64,000 bases of DNA from Chitinophaga pinensis. Its GTDB lineage: Bacteria; Bacteroidota; Bacteroidia; UBA4408. The DNA is taken from positions 186,001-250,000 of the forward strand of contig CAMAVS010000003.1 of NCBI GenBank assembly GCA_945861665.1, read 5' to 3'. This document shows positions 18,081 through 27,719 of the stretch, piece by piece (within the stretch, counting starts at the first letter, position 1; every line of letters begins with the position of its first letter). Under the pieces are notes generated by a model that saw only the letters and a program-made list of their open reading frames with translations, ran no database searches and was not told where the DNA came from. Made by a program: the position numbers and the translations under genes.

Positions 18081-19370
18081 CTACTTTGTGTAATTGTATA
18101 TTCTGCCTTCTCTCAAAAGGTCTGCCATTTTATAATATTCATCTTTGTAAGTTTCACTCCTAATTAGTACATAATCATTGTCTGAAAAGTGGTTTAAAAC
18201 TTTAACAAAGTTGAAGTTTATTGATTTATAGCTATTTTCCTCTCCATATTTCCACGTCTCGGAATATCCATATTTTTTTGCCACGTTTGGAGGGCCGTAA
18301 ATAATATATATAATTCCCCTATCTGTTTTCCAGCCTTCATCGTAGGAGGTGAAAAATTCATTCGCATTTTGTACTCTATTGTAATATGCTTTTATAACCT
18401 CTCTTGCTCTCTCTGGATTACCCGCATTTTTTATCCAAAAATCATCCAAACTGGCTTTCTGGTTTTTGCTATTAAGAATTTCATTGTACTCATGTGAGAT
18501 TGTTAAATATCGCAAGGGTGCCACCATTTTAGCGGTCGTATTTATAATGGGGAAATCCTCTGCGAAACGATACAATGTTATACCTTCTTTTTGAGTTGTG
18601 TCGGCCTGTATATGATAAAACCCTCTTTTGTTAAAACGTACAATCGCAGTGCTGCTATCACTTAAATTAATAGTAAAAATGCTGTCAGCTGTGTAGGGAA
18701 ACGGTTTATTATTTGAAACGATGAAAGGAGGAGCAGGGAAGGGGAATGAACGATTATAATAGCGAACAGTTAATTCTTTTTTATTCACAACTTTATTGTA
18801 TTTAAGCAGTACGCTTTCGTTCTCACGTAGCAAGTTTCTAAATATAGGTTGTTGGCTGTTTATAGAGGTGATAAAATAATTTTGACGGGTAAATAGGCTT
18901 GATTTGTCAATGTTTATGATTGATTTCACTTCCTGATTTCGGTTTAGGTCAGTAAGTGTAATCTCCATTTCATATGTGTTTCGATATGCAGCATTAAATT
19001 CTATTTTCCCTATCAAATAACCTCCATCATAGTTGTATTCATTGTCATTTACCTTAACGGTGGATGAATCAATAATTTGTTTTTTTTCAACGTATGAGAA
19101 TAGTTGGTATGATATTTTTACCAGAGCCTCAGCATTTTGTTTTTCCGGACTTTTAATATACAGTAAATCTTTGCAGTTAATCTTAAAATACAAAAGCGAC
19201 TTTGATTCGGAGTTATGGTATACTTCATATTGAGGGTGTAAAAAGGATGCTTCTTTTTGATAGGCAGAAGCAAAATTCTGATTGCTTATTTTTCTGGGTG
19301 CCAAACAACTTGTCAATGAAAAAGTCAGTAATAGAATAATGAATAGTTTGTTGCTCAATATAATTTTCAT
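18081..19370 (-). CDS. GWxTD domain lipoprotein
   Basis: A 429-residue outer-membrane or periplasmic lipoprotein. The signal peptide ends in the lipobox LTSC (cysteine at about residue 22). The GWxTD module lies near residue 345 as SYDEGWKTDRGIIYIIYGPP, followed by ETWKYG. The middle is rich in beta strands. The family occurs widely in Bacteroidota and other phyla but has no known function. It is the downstream partner of rmuC with 6 bases between them, so they are probably cotranscribed. The length is usual for the Bacteroidota form. Confidence 0.88.
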   Translation of the reverse strand: MKIILSNKLFIILLLTFSLTSCLAPRKISNQNFASAYQKEASFLHPQYEVYHNSESKSLLYFKINCKDLLYIKSPEKQNAEALVKISYQLFSYVEKKQIIDSSTVKVNDNEYNYDGGYLIGKIEFNAAYRNTYEMEITLTDLNRNQEVKSIINIDKSSLFTRQNYFITSINSQQPIFRNLLRENESVLLKYNKVVNKKELTVRYYNRSFPFPAPPFIVSNNKPFPYTADSIFTINLSDSSTAIVRFNKRGFYHIQADTTQKEGITLYRFAEDFPIINTTAKMVAPLRYLTISHEYNEILNSKNQKASLDDFWIKNAGNPERAREVIKAYYNRVQNANEFFTSYDEGWKTDRGIIYIIYGPPNVAKKYGYSETWKYGEENSYKSINFNFVKVLNHFSDNDYVLIRSETYKDEYYKMADLLREGRIYNYTK

Positions 19371-19376
19371 ACTTAC

Positions 19377-20750
19377 TTATTCTATTAATAAATCTTCGTT
19401 TGTGTTTTCTTCCGACATTTCATCTATCAATATTTTTGATGTTTTCCCTCCTAATTCCTTTATTTTATTGGCTGTGGTTATTAAATTCCCTTTACCAGTT
19501 GTTAGTCTTTTATAAGCACAGCTCCAAGCATTTTGCGATTTCAGAAGGTGTTTTTCTACCTCTTTCATGTCTTCGCTTAAGCGTGCAATTTCATCGTGCA
19601 GGCCGCCACCAATACGTGCAATTTCCTGGACATTTTTGTTTTGGCGTTCTTGTTTCCATAAGGATGCAATGGTCCGTAAGGTAGCCAATAAGGTAGAAGG
19701 ACTAACAATCACTATTTGCTTTTCCCAGGCGAAGCTAAATAAGTCTTTATCGGCCTCAATGGCAATGCTGAAGGATGATTCTATTGGTACGAAAAGCATT
19801 ACAAAATCAGGAGTATCAAAATTGGAAGCACTGTGGTATTTTTTTTCGCTTAGTTGTTTAATATGATTTTTTATGGAAAATAAATGTTCACGTTTATATA
19901 ATTCTCTTTCTATATCATCCGAAGCATTTACACATTTTTCATATGCAATCAAGGAAACTTTCGAGTCTACTACTATGTGTTTGTTATCAGGTAAGTAAAT
20001 AACCACATCGGGCTTAATGATTTTACCATCCTCATTATTGGTAGTTACTTGGGTTTTATATTCCCTGTCTTTTACTAAACCCGAACGCTCCAGTATTTTC
20101 TCAAGTATTACCTCACCCCAGTTCCCTTGCTTTTTGTTGTCGCCCTTTAATGCTGTTGCAAGGTTATTCGCCTCATTGCTAATTTGCTTGTTTAGTTCGG
20201 TTAACAGTTTTATTTCTGTTTTTAAAGAAATTCGTTCTTTGTTTTCTTCCTGGTAATTTTTATCAATTTTCGATTCAAATTCTTTTATTCTTTCTTTTAA
20301 AGGATTTAGGATAATATCTAAATTGGTTTTATTTTGTTCAGTAAATTTTTTGCTTTTTTCATCCAATATTTTGTTGGCTATATTTTCGAATTCAAGGGTG
20401 AATTTTTTCTGTAATTCTTCTATCTCCTTTTTTTGTGTTGTTAATTTTTCATTCTGACTATTAAACACCTCTTCAGCTTTGGCCAGTCGTTTATGAAGTT
20501 GGGTTGTTACGTCTCTCTCAGAGATAATTTCAACTTTAGAGTTATCGTATTCCTTTTGTAAATTACCTATTAGCTTATCTGTTTCCTTCTCTTTGTTTTT
20601 TAAACGTTCTTCCAGTATACTATTCTCCTTGTCGAGCAGCACTAGCTGTTCTTTTGCTTTAGTTTCGGGAATATTTAACGTGTTCTTGAAATACAAATAT
20701 GCTATTACAGCCCCCACAATTAATCCCGTAATAAAAAATACAAGTTCCAT
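19377..20750 (-). CDS. rmuC: DNA recombination protein RmuC
   Basis: A 457-residue protein with an N-terminal membrane anchor (LVFFITGLIVGAVIAYLYF). A long coiled coil covers about residues 30-190, followed by the RmuC domain. The domain is recognised from KKQGNWGEVILEKILERSGL, IKPDVVIYLPDNKHIVVDSK and FVMLFVPIESSFSIA; it resembles a restriction-endonuclease-like fold, with DSK as the core acid-lysine. RmuC limits inversions at repeats in E. coli. The gene is intact and of normal length. It is followed 6 bases later by the GWxTD lipoprotein. A short AT-rich gap separates it from the terminator of the T9SS gene upstream. Confidence 0.92.
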   Translation of the reverse strand: MELVFFITGLIVGAVIAYLYFKNTLNIPETKAKEQLVLLDKENSILEERLKNKEKETDKLIGNLQKEYDNSKVEIISERDVTTQLHKRLAKAEEVFNSQNEKLTTQKKEIEELQKKFTLEFENIANKILDEKSKKFTEQNKTNLDIILNPLKERIKEFESKIDKNYQEENKERISLKTEIKLLTELNKQISNEANNLATALKGDNKKQGNWGEVILEKILERSGLVKDREYKTQVTTNNEDGKIIKPDVVIYLPDNKHIVVDSKVSLIAYEKCVNASDDIERELYKREHLFSIKNHIKQLSEKKYHSASNFDTPDFVMLFVPIESSFSIAIEADKDLFSFAWEKQIVIVSPSTLLATLRTIASLWKQERQNKNVQEIARIGGGLHDEIARLSEDMKEVEKHLLKSQNAWSCAYKRLTTGKGNLITTANKIKELGGKTSKILIDEMSEENTNEDLLIE

Positions 20751-20796
20751 TTTTATCTATCTGATGTAAAAATACGCAATTGCTTGTACTTACTCA

Positions 20797-20829
20797 ACAA
20801 AAAAGCCCCGCAATTTGCGAGGCTTTTCT
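20797..20829 (-). terminator. Rho-independent terminator of the small T9SS protein
   Basis: On the minus strand GCCTCGC-AAATT-GCGGGGC forms a 7-bp stem with one G-U pair, flanked by A- and T-tracts (AAAA before, TTTTTT after). It lies 20 bases beyond the stop of the 252-residue T9SS protein and before rmuC, as expected for a terminator separating the two units. Confidence 0.8.
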
Positions 20830-20849
20830 TATTATTTTAAGTATTTTGA

Positions 20850-21608
20850 TTAGTGTGTGATAACCAGTTTTTTAGTGCTCGTAGATTTGTTATCTACTAC
20901 AAGCGAATAAAAATACATTCCATCTTCCAAATCAGATGTATTTATTACAGCTTTTCCTTGTACTTCTTCCAATTTAATGTCGCGAACTAAAACTCCAACC
21001 ATATTATATAATTGTAAGTGTGTGTTGGCCGCATTTTTTGTAGAATAAGAAATAGTTGTACTATAGATAGCAGGATTTGGTTGGGCTCCTGAAATTTCAT
21101 TTTGTAACAATGAAGGATTGGTTGCAATTCCTGCTGGTGTTACATGGTAAGTTACATAGAAAAATATACTATCCGTAGTTTGTGGAACAAAAAAAGTAAA
21201 TTGAATTGTCATAAAGCCAGATGAAACTGCGTGTGGCTCAAAATCACTTACAAATGGAAAATTTCCTCCAGCTGCAATATTTTGAGGTGTTGATACAAAA
21301 ATAGTCTCACCATAGCATAAAGTCCAACAAAAATAATTTACTGTTCCGTTTAGTTTTAATCCAAAACCATCACTACTAGTCACATATCGTTTTTGTACGT
21401 TAATGCTGTATGGAACAGCACCTGTATTATCAATTTTAAAGGTATGTGAGGGAAAGGTATTTGGTTCGCAATAAATATCAATAGTACCTCCTGAAGGGAT
21501 AATAGATTGGTCTGCCATTAATTTAATTTTAACATCATTAGCAAACTGTGCGGAAACAACAGTACTAATTAGTAACAAAGAGAATAATGAAAGTATACTT
21601 TTTTTCAT
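20850..21608 (-). CDS. Secreted protein with T9SS C-terminal sorting domain
   Basis: A 252-residue exported protein. The signal peptide is KKSILSLFSLLLISTVVSAQ. Residues about 25-160 form a beta-rich domain I do not recognise, with two cysteines close together (FCWTLCYG). The last 80 residues are a type A T9SS sorting domain: AQPNPAIYSTTISYST, then LQLYNMVGVLVRDI, then LEDGMYFYSL and KKLVITH at the end. The protein should therefore be secreted to or anchored on the cell surface. It stands alone with its own terminator and a -7 box upstream. The small size suggests an enzyme inhibitor, sensor or structural role, but nothing decides this. Confidence 0.85.
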   Translation of the reverse strand: MKKSILSLFSLLLISTVVSAQFANDVKIKLMADQSIIPSGGTIDIYCEPNTFPSHTFKIDNTGAVPYSINVQKRYVTSSDGFGLKLNGTVNYFCWTLCYGETIFVSTPQNIAAGGNFPFVSDFEPHAVSSGFMTIQFTFFVPQTTDSIFFYVTYHVTPAGIATNPSLLQNEISGAQPNPAIYSTTISYSTKNAANTHLQLYNMVGVLVRDIKLEEVQGKAVINTSDLEDGMYFYSLVVDNKSTSTKKLVITH

Positions 21609-21633
21609 AATTTGAAATATTGAAATTATATAA

Positions 21634-21641
21634 CAAATATA
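21634..21641 (-). promoter_or_regulatory. Possible -7 box (TATATTTG) of the small T9SS gene
   Basis: TATATTTG on the minus strand is an exact TAnnTTTG match 25 bases upstream of the ATG at 21608. No TTG is seen at the proper -33 distance, so only the -7 element is supported. Confidence 0.4.
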
Positions 21642-21653
21642 ATCAAATAATTT

Positions 21654-23318
21654 TTAAAATGAATATGTCAGTCCAGCCATTAGGTTGAATTTTTGGGTAG
21701 GGTAGTTATTCCAGCGGTAATAGCGCATACCTGCTATGTTGTTAAATCGTATAAATGTAGATAGCTTTTTGTTGTAGCGGTATTCAACCCCTACATTTAT
21801 GTCCGTAATGCCTTTAAGTGTTTTTTGTGATACCAAAGTACTGCCAGTATTCGCATCTAGTTCATTTAATTGAGCAATTTGGCTGCCAATAGTGAAAACA
21901 TCCAAGGAAACTAAAATTTTATCTTCTAAGTTGTATTTACCCAAGAGCCCAACTTCAAAGACCGGTTTATACCAAGCTTTTACTTCATTCTTTGTCGTAT
22001 AGTTGAAATAATTAGCCTTTAAGGAAATATTCAGTTTTTCTTTTTGTGTAAAGGAAACTTCTCCATGAACTGTAAGAATATTAATATCATCGTACACAAC
22101 TGTAAATTTATTTTGTAGAGTATTGGCTGCATAGCTAGTATATAAAGGCATTTGCTCACAAATTTGGTAAGAACCAAATACATTAAAGGATAATTTGGAA
22201 CTATAACTACCCCTGAATCCAATTTTGGCATCCGCCTTAGTTGTTGTGTTTTTTAAGGGGAGTGTGTGTAAAATAAATGGGTTTTCAAGTGCCAGAGATT
22301 TAAAACTGTTACGTTTGTTTGTTCCTATTAGTTCCGCATAGGCAGCAAAAATATTTTCCACTACGTTGTATTTAAATGCGAGGTTGGGTAAAAAATGGGT
22401 TTTATTTTGATCTGTTTCAATAGTAGTATTTATTCCCATATTGGCTTGCCACTTTGTGCCACTGAATTTTATAAATGGGTTAATAAGCACTATTCCTGCT
22501 GTCGTTGGTGTCCCAGTATATTTATAATCGTAATAATCAAATGAAATTGTTCCCCCAATTAATTCTTTGGTTAAGTATTTACTGCCTGTAACCGTAACTT
22601 TAACGTTGTTTTCTACTGTCGACCCGATATCCGAGAAGTTGTAATACGTTAAGCCAATGTTGTGGTTAAATACCGATGAGTCTTTGTAAGTACTTTCAAA
22701 CTGAAATTTCCCGTCAATGTTTGTATACCGATCTTTGGTCTCATCCCTTAATGAATCGGAGTCGTAAATATTGCTATTAAAACCATAGTAGTGAATCAAA
22801 TTGCTATTGAAGTTTGATTCAGCACTAAGTATATGATTGGGCACAAAATACTTTCCGTATAAACGCACATCGTTATTGCTAAATCCAGCAAAACCTACAT
22901 CATTAAGTGTTGCTTTTGATGAAAAGTGTTTTGCGTGTGCACCAATAGAGTATCTTTTTGATCGCAAATTGTTAATGAAACATTCACCATAAGGGCTGGA
23001 ATAGTTTCCTAGTCCAGCCTTTACATAACCTCTATATAATTTTGTAAGTGGCTCACCTTTCATTATTGCCGGGTTAATTGCGCTTAAATTTAATTTCCTA
23101 TCAATGTATTTAGTAATGATAGGGTATTTAAGTACAAGAATGGGGGGGGTTGTGTCTATTATTGAAGGGTTATCATTTAATTTAAATGCGTCGGAAATGG
23201 TAGGTTTGTAATCTTGTGTCACAATTACTTGTTCTGTTGTAACCTGTGCAATACTTTTTTGTGAAAAGGAGCATAAGATTACTGCTGCCGCTAAACAATA
23301 ATTAAAATTCTTATTCAT
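21654..23318 (-). CDS. Outer-membrane beta-barrel protein paired with the TPR protein
   Basis: A 554-residue protein with signal peptide (CLAAAVILCSFSQKSIAQ). Most of the remainder is amphipathic beta strands with aromatic girdles, and the chain ends in a terminal strand (FNLMAGLTYSF), as in an outer-membrane barrel. There is no TonB box or plug that I can see. The N-terminal 70 residues (VTTEQVIVTQDYKPTISDAF) may be a periplasmic linker. The track start at 23387 lies inside the upstream gene; ATG 23318 is preferred because an AAGGAGG sequence sits 5 bases before it and the signal peptide follows directly. The start overlaps the TPR gene by 8 bases, so the two proteins are probably made together. 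Confidence 0.75.
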   Translation of the reverse strand: MNKNFNYCLAAAVILCSFSQKSIAQVTTEQVIVTQDYKPTISDAFKLNDNPSIIDTTPPILVLKYPIITKYIDRKLNLSAINPAIMKGEPLTKLYRGYVKAGLGNYSSPYGECFINNLRSKRYSIGAHAKHFSSKATLNDVGFAGFSNNDVRLYGKYFVPNHILSAESNFNSNLIHYYGFNSNIYDSDSLRDETKDRYTNIDGKFQFESTYKDSSVFNHNIGLTYYNFSDIGSTVENNVKVTVTGSKYLTKELIGGTISFDYYDYKYTGTPTTAGIVLINPFIKFSGTKWQANMGINTTIETDQNKTHFLPNLAFKYNVVENIFAAYAELIGTNKRNSFKSLALENPFILHTLPLKNTTTKADAKIGFRGSYSSKLSFNVFGSYQICEQMPLYTSYAANTLQNKFTVVYDDINILTVHGEVSFTQKEKLNISLKANYFNYTTKNEVKAWYKPVFEVGLLGKYNLEDKILVSLDVFTIGSQIAQLNELDANTGSTLVSQKTLKGITDINVGVEYRYNKKLSTFIRFNNIAGMRYYRWNNYPTQKFNLMAGLTYSF

Positions 23319-26300
23319 TGTTACCTCCTTGGTTTGGAATAATATCATCTTCAAAAAGTTCATTATCGTTAATATTGTTTGTGTCAAACTTTATTTCCAT
23401 TTCTTGTTGTTTGCGTTTTTGCTCTTCTGCTTTTTCAATTTCTATAATTTGATTTAAACGATCTTGTGCTTCGTTCACTAAATCTTGCCCTTCATAATTA
23501 TCAATAATGCTTTGTAAAGTTGATTTAGTCTGAAAATTATCCCCCTTTGTATAATATACTTCTGCCAGTAAAATAAAACTTTTAGCTATCCAATAATCGT
23601 AAGAGGGTATCTGATCCACCAAATCGAAAATGGTTTTTTCAACTTCCTTAATTTTATTTTGTTTGAATTGTAGCAAGGCTACATTATATTTTGCTTCAGC
23701 TCCAAGTATGTTTTTTGTTAGGCTGGCGGTAGTTAAAAATTCGGTCATTGCCAAGGAATCATTTTTTAATCCCAAAGCACTTTTAGCAATTGTTAAATGC
23801 GACTCATAAACCAATTCATTGCTCACTTTATTAGTCTGAATAAGCTTGTTGGCTTGAGTTATACTGGCGAGAAATTGATTTAATTTAAAATGGCTGCGCA
23901 TTTGCCCTATTCTTGATTCAATTATGTTTGAAGGCAATTCGGCTAATTGTTCTAGTTTTTCGTAATAGCTAATTGCATCGGTGAAATTATTTTGTTTAAA
24001 ACTGATATACCCTGATCTTAGTAATGATTTTTCGGTAAACTTATTTTTCGATTGCATCGATACATACCTATAACCAATTAATGCTTCGGTTAAATTAGTT
24101 GAGTTTTCTGTTTTAAACATACACTCAGCGTAGTAAAAATTAGCATTAAGTAAGAAGTAGCCGTTGGGATACTTGTCCAAATAATTTTTTAAATCTTTCG
24201 ATGAGTTTTCGCAATCTCCTTTCATATAGCGGTTTTTGGCAGCTTCATAGGTTGTGGAATCTAATGTAGAAGGACTGATACTAACACCTGTTTGCCCTTT
24301 TAAATAGGTTTCAAATTCAGCAATGTTTCCTTGCTCTACATAAATATTTTTCATTCCGTTGATAGCCTCCTTTGCTTCAGGAGTAGATGGGTAGGCAGTA
24401 ATTACCTTTTTGTATATTTCCAATGCAGCTTCGTTTTGATCGGTGTTAAAATAGATTAATGCCGTTTTAAGTAATGCTTTTTTTGCATAACTACTATTCG
24501 GATGTTCTGCAACAACCCTCTTAAAATAAGCTAATGCGTTGTCGCTATTGTTTTGAACCTGGAAAGTATTGCCCAATTCAAATATTGCATCATCGAGGTA
24601 AGGTGACACCAGGTAATTACTAAGAATCGTTTCTAAATGAGTTATCTTCTCATTATATTTCCCAAGTACCCCCAAGGAGTTCGCTTTTTGAAACAAGGCA
24701 TAGTCGTTGTCTATTAAATGAATTTTTATGGCTTCATCGTAATAATCGATAGCATTGTTATAGTCCTTGTTTATAAAGTAACAGTCAGCGGTACGAATAA
24801 AGGCATCGTTAATTTTTTTTATATCCTTTTCGTTTTTATATCCAGTATATTTTCTAAACCAAATAGCGGCTTCTGTATAATTTGTTTTTTGAAAATAGGA
24901 ATAGCCTATATTATAATTAACAGTATTAAACGTAGCAAGTACTGCTGCTCCTGGTTCAAATAAAAAGGCTTTATAGCTAATTATAGCTTCATCGTATTTT
25001 GCTATTCGATAATTAGCATCCGCTTTCCAATAATGTGCTTCAGCATTAATGCGTTTATCTTTAGGTGTACTTAATGATTTGTCAAATAATCCAATGGACT
25101 CAACATATTTTCTATCGTTAAACAATTCCACCCCTCTATTATAGGCTATTTTTTGGTAGGCAAATTCTATGTCTAAACTTTTGTTTTTTATTTTTTCTAT
25201 AGAGTTAAGGGCTTCATCGTTGTTTTTAGTACTTAAATAAACATTCATTAAGAATTTATAAACTTCATCTAGTCGTGCTGAAGAAGGATACTCTTTGATA
25301 TATAAATCAAACCCAACTATAGCATTTTGAAAAGGATTACCATCTAGTTCGTAAGTTAATTTTGCATAGCTATAAAGGGCATCTTCTTTTATAATGGGGT
25401 CAAAATTAAATTTAGATGACGAAAAAAAAGCATTCTTAGCACTTTGTTTATTTCCTACTTGTAAATAGCAATCGGCTAATTGATAATACGCAGTTTGTGT
25501 AAGTATATCAATTGTATCTACAACAACTTTTTGAAATGACAACGCGGCTTTTTTGTAGTCGTTTGTTTTATAATAGGCATAGCCAATTTGGTAATGGTCG
25601 TTGCGGTTGATTTCTGTAGATTTTTTTAAGAATTTTTCCAAATATGGAATTGCTTCTTTGTAACGAGCGGTTCGGCAAAATGCATCTCCCACTATATGAG
25701 AAATTTCGGGAATACGTTTGGTATTTAGTGAATCGAGTAGGGAAGGACCATATGCAATTACCTCATCGTATTTTCCTTGCAGATAATATATTTGAGTAAT
25801 GTAATAAGGAACTACAGATGAAAAAAGGCTGCTTTGCTTTAATTTTATAAAACCGAGCATTGCTGTTTCGTAGTTTGTCTCTAAATAGGCTATGTGAGAG
25901 TAATAATAAGTGGCAGGTACTGCATATTTATTGTCTACATCTTTTATTTCAAAAAACATTTTCTTACTCTTATCGTATATCTTTTTATCAAAATAGCAAT
26001 AGCCGGCTTTGAAATAATATTCCGAAAGTTGATCGTTAGTGAGACTATAAACATCAACCTTTGCATACCATTCTGATGCATCTTCGAAACGCTTTTTGCG
26101 GTATTTGAAATTTCCCATTTGGAAGTAAGCTAGTTTAGCTTTTTGACTCTCGGGATGGTTGTTTATAAATGTTATAAGTTGTTGCTCTGCATCGGTATTG
26201 AAAAGTTCTAATGCACAAAGGGTTGAGTAATATTCGGAATTAATAGTAATTTCCGATTGGGCTGGCATTTTTTCAATGATGTCTTGAAAGCTTCTTTGTG

Positions 26301-26448
26301 CTGCGCTGTATTTTTCTTTGTGGAAAAGTTCTAATGCCAAGTTGTAATCAGCATCTTGGTCAACATATATTTGCGTTTTTTGGGCTATCGATGTCGCTGC
26401 AAGTGAGAAAAAAAATAGGGTACTAAAAAAGAGTGCTTTCACTTTCAT
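23311..26448 (-). CDS. Large periplasmic TPR-repeat protein
   Basis: A 1045-residue exported protein with signal peptide (LFFSTLFFFSLAATSIAQ). At least twenty tetratricopeptide-like helical repeats run from about residue 30 to 1000, with repeated signatures such as AYYKTNDYKKAALSFQKV and ALAYFKRVVAEHPNSSYAKK. The C-terminal tail is charged (EKAEEQKRKQQEME) and ends IIPNQGGNNE. TPR arrays of this size serve as protein-binding scaffolds. Here the partner is most likely the outer-membrane barrel encoded by the overlapping downstream gene. Function unknown. Upstream is a 133-base gap with an inverted repeat. Confidence 0.85.
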   Translation of the reverse strand: MKVKALFFSTLFFFSLAATSIAQKTQIYVDQDADYNLALELFHKEKYSAAQRSFQDIIEKMPAQSEITINSEYYSTLCALELFNTDAEQQLITFINNHPESQKAKLAYFQMGNFKYRKKRFEDASEWYAKVDVYSLTNDQLSEYYFKAGYCYFDKKIYDKSKKMFFEIKDVDNKYAVPATYYYSHIAYLETNYETAMLGFIKLKQSSLFSSVVPYYITQIYYLQGKYDEVIAYGPSLLDSLNTKRIPEISHIVGDAFCRTARYKEAIPYLEKFLKKSTEINRNDHYQIGYAYYKTNDYKKAALSFQKVVVDTIDILTQTAYYQLADCYLQVGNKQSAKNAFFSSSKFNFDPIIKEDALYSYAKLTYELDGNPFQNAIVGFDLYIKEYPSSARLDEVYKFLMNVYLSTKNNDEALNSIEKIKNKSLDIEFAYQKIAYNRGVELFNDRKYVESIGLFDKSLSTPKDKRINAEAHYWKADANYRIAKYDEAIISYKAFLFEPGAAVLATFNTVNYNIGYSYFQKTNYTEAAIWFRKYTGYKNEKDIKKINDAFIRTADCYFINKDYNNAIDYYDEAIKIHLIDNDYALFQKANSLGVLGKYNEKITHLETILSNYLVSPYLDDAIFELGNTFQVQNNSDNALAYFKRVVAEHPNSSYAKKALLKTALIYFNTDQNEAALEIYKKVITAYPSTPEAKEAINGMKNIYVEQGNIAEFETYLKGQTGVSISPSTLDSTTYEAAKNRYMKGDCENSSKDLKNYLDKYPNGYFLLNANFYYAECMFKTENSTNLTEALIGYRYVSMQSKNKFTEKSLLRSGYISFKQNNFTDAISYYEKLEQLAELPSNIIESRIGQMRSHFKLNQFLASITQANKLIQTNKVSNELVYESHLTIAKSALGLKNDSLAMTEFLTTASLTKNILGAEAKYNVALLQFKQNKIKEVEKTIFDLVDQIPSYDYWIAKSFILLAEVYYTKGDNFQTKSTLQSIIDNYEGQDLVNEAQDRLNQIIEIEKAEEQKRKQQEMEIKFDTNNINDNELFEDDIIPNQGGNNE
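23324..23330 (-). promoter_or_regulatory. Strong Shine-Dalgarno sequence inside the TPR gene end
   Basis: AAGGAGG on the minus strand lies 5 bases before the ATG at 23318. It also encodes part of the PNQGGNN tail of the TPR protein. Such a perfect site is unusual in this window, where most starts have none. It settles the start of the barrel gene. Confidence 0.7.
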
Positions 26449-26524
26449 ATTGCTGCTTAGGAATTAGGCTGCTAATTTAAGTGCTATTAAAAAGGAAAAT
26501 TTTAAGGAATCGATAAGTTATTAA

Positions 26525-26550
26525 CCCTTAACTGTTCATAGTGTTAAGGG
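26525..26550 (-). repeat. 8-bp inverted repeat between the T9SS gene and the TPR gene
   Basis: CCCTTAAC and GTTAAGGG are perfect complements around a 10-base loop. No T-tract follows on the minus strand, so it is not a standard terminator. It sits between the stop at 26582 and the TPR start at 26448 and could be a weak terminator or a binding site. Confidence 0.45.
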
Positions 26551-26581
26551 AAAATAAATCAAAATGAAATTCCGAATAACA

Positions 26582-27607
26582 TTAATGCTGTACAACAATT
26601 TTGCATGCTTGGTCCTTTGTTTTTACAAAATAAAAACCATTTGGGAAGTTGTTTACATCAATGCTTGTCTTTAACTGACTGCTTTTTACAGATAACACCA
26701 GTTGTGATTCGCAATTGTATATGGCAATGTTTTCTCCTACAGTTTTTGTGTTAATGGTTAATATATTGTTTGCCGGGTTGGGACTAAGGGAGTTTATATT
26801 ATTTGTGTTTCCTGAAATAGAGCTAAGCATTAGGTTAATACCTCTGTACCTTGCTCTTGAAATAGTAAAATTATTTGCCAATAAAATACCACTCAGTTCA
26901 AAGTAAGGGATTTTGTCAGTATTTGTGAGCCATTTTATCGTGCGCGTATTGTTTGGAAAACTAAACCCAAAACCATTTAAATTAATACTGTCTACCGAAA
27001 TAATGTCTGAAACAACCCGTATGCAATTTGCAGTTCCAAAAGGAGTTTTTATAGTGCCCCAACCATCTACAGTGTTTATTCTGTAGCCTTTTTGTATGTA
27101 ATTCATTAATCCATTTATTTGAATTGAATAATCAAAGGTGCTACTGTCACGGTCTTGATAATTTAAAGGAAAGGTGTAAATTTCATCGTTGTCTCCATAG
27201 TAGGCAGCTAATGGGATTCCTTGATAGCTTAAGCCTGTTCCTTCTGCTTCAAATTTGCCATTTGATTTTTTATAAAAACTATAAACATTTGTAAATGAAA
27301 ATGCTCCTACACCAATTGTATCATTTGTTTTTAAGCCATATTTATTAAGTCCAAGAAAGTAAAATGCATAAGGTGTTTGTAGAGCATTTTCGTAATTATA
27401 AACCCCTTGGCTTATGCTTGCAACAGTATCAAATACCCAATTGTAATTTGGACCTGTTATTGTAGCATCAACTGAAATAGGGTTAATGTTGGTATAACGG
27501 ATAGTGTCGTCTGACGAAGGCATGTCGCTGGACGTAATGCTTATTTGAGCAAATAGTACGTTTGATAATAATGTTAATATAGAGAATAGGGAGATTGTTT
27601 TTTTCAT
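26582..27607 (-). CDS. Secreted protein with T9SS type A sorting domain
   Basis: A 341-residue exported protein. The signal peptide (SLFSILTLLSNVLFAQ) is followed by a beta-rich region of about 240 residues that I cannot assign; it includes YTNINPISVDATITGPNYNW and GWGTIKTPFGTANCIRV. The final 70 residues are a T9SS sorting domain: SLSPNPANNILTINT, IAIYNCESQLVLSV, FPNGFYFVKT and KIVVQH. It is therefore predicted to be surface-exposed or released. It lies alone between the barrel-TSP3 gene and the TPR gene, both on the same strand but separated by more than 100 bases. Confidence 0.83.
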   Translation of the reverse strand: MKKTISLFSILTLLSNVLFAQISITSSDMPSSDDTIRYTNINPISVDATITGPNYNWVFDTVASISQGVYNYENALQTPYAFYFLGLNKYGLKTNDTIGVGAFSFTNVYSFYKKSNGKFEAEGTGLSYQGIPLAAYYGDNDEIYTFPLNYQDRDSSTFDYSIQINGLMNYIQKGYRINTVDGWGTIKTPFGTANCIRVVSDIISVDSINLNGFGFSFPNNTRTIKWLTNTDKIPYFELSGILLANNFTISRARYRGINLMLSSISGNTNNINSLSPNPANNILTINTKTVGENIAIYNCESQLVLSVKSSQLKTSIDVNNFPNGFYFVKTKDQACKIVVQH

Positions 27608-27719
27608 GTCAGCATGTTAAAAGCTTGCATCTTGTTCAAAAAGTATAGCGTGTTAATCATTTTGTAACAGCGAATGTGCGACTTTTGGATTAGCATTGAC
27701 GTTGCTTGAGTTGTTTGCA

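Noticed and set aside
26525-26550. Inverted repeat before the TPR gene as a terminator
   Set aside because: The stem lacks a following T-tract on the minus strand, so it is listed only as an inverted repeat.
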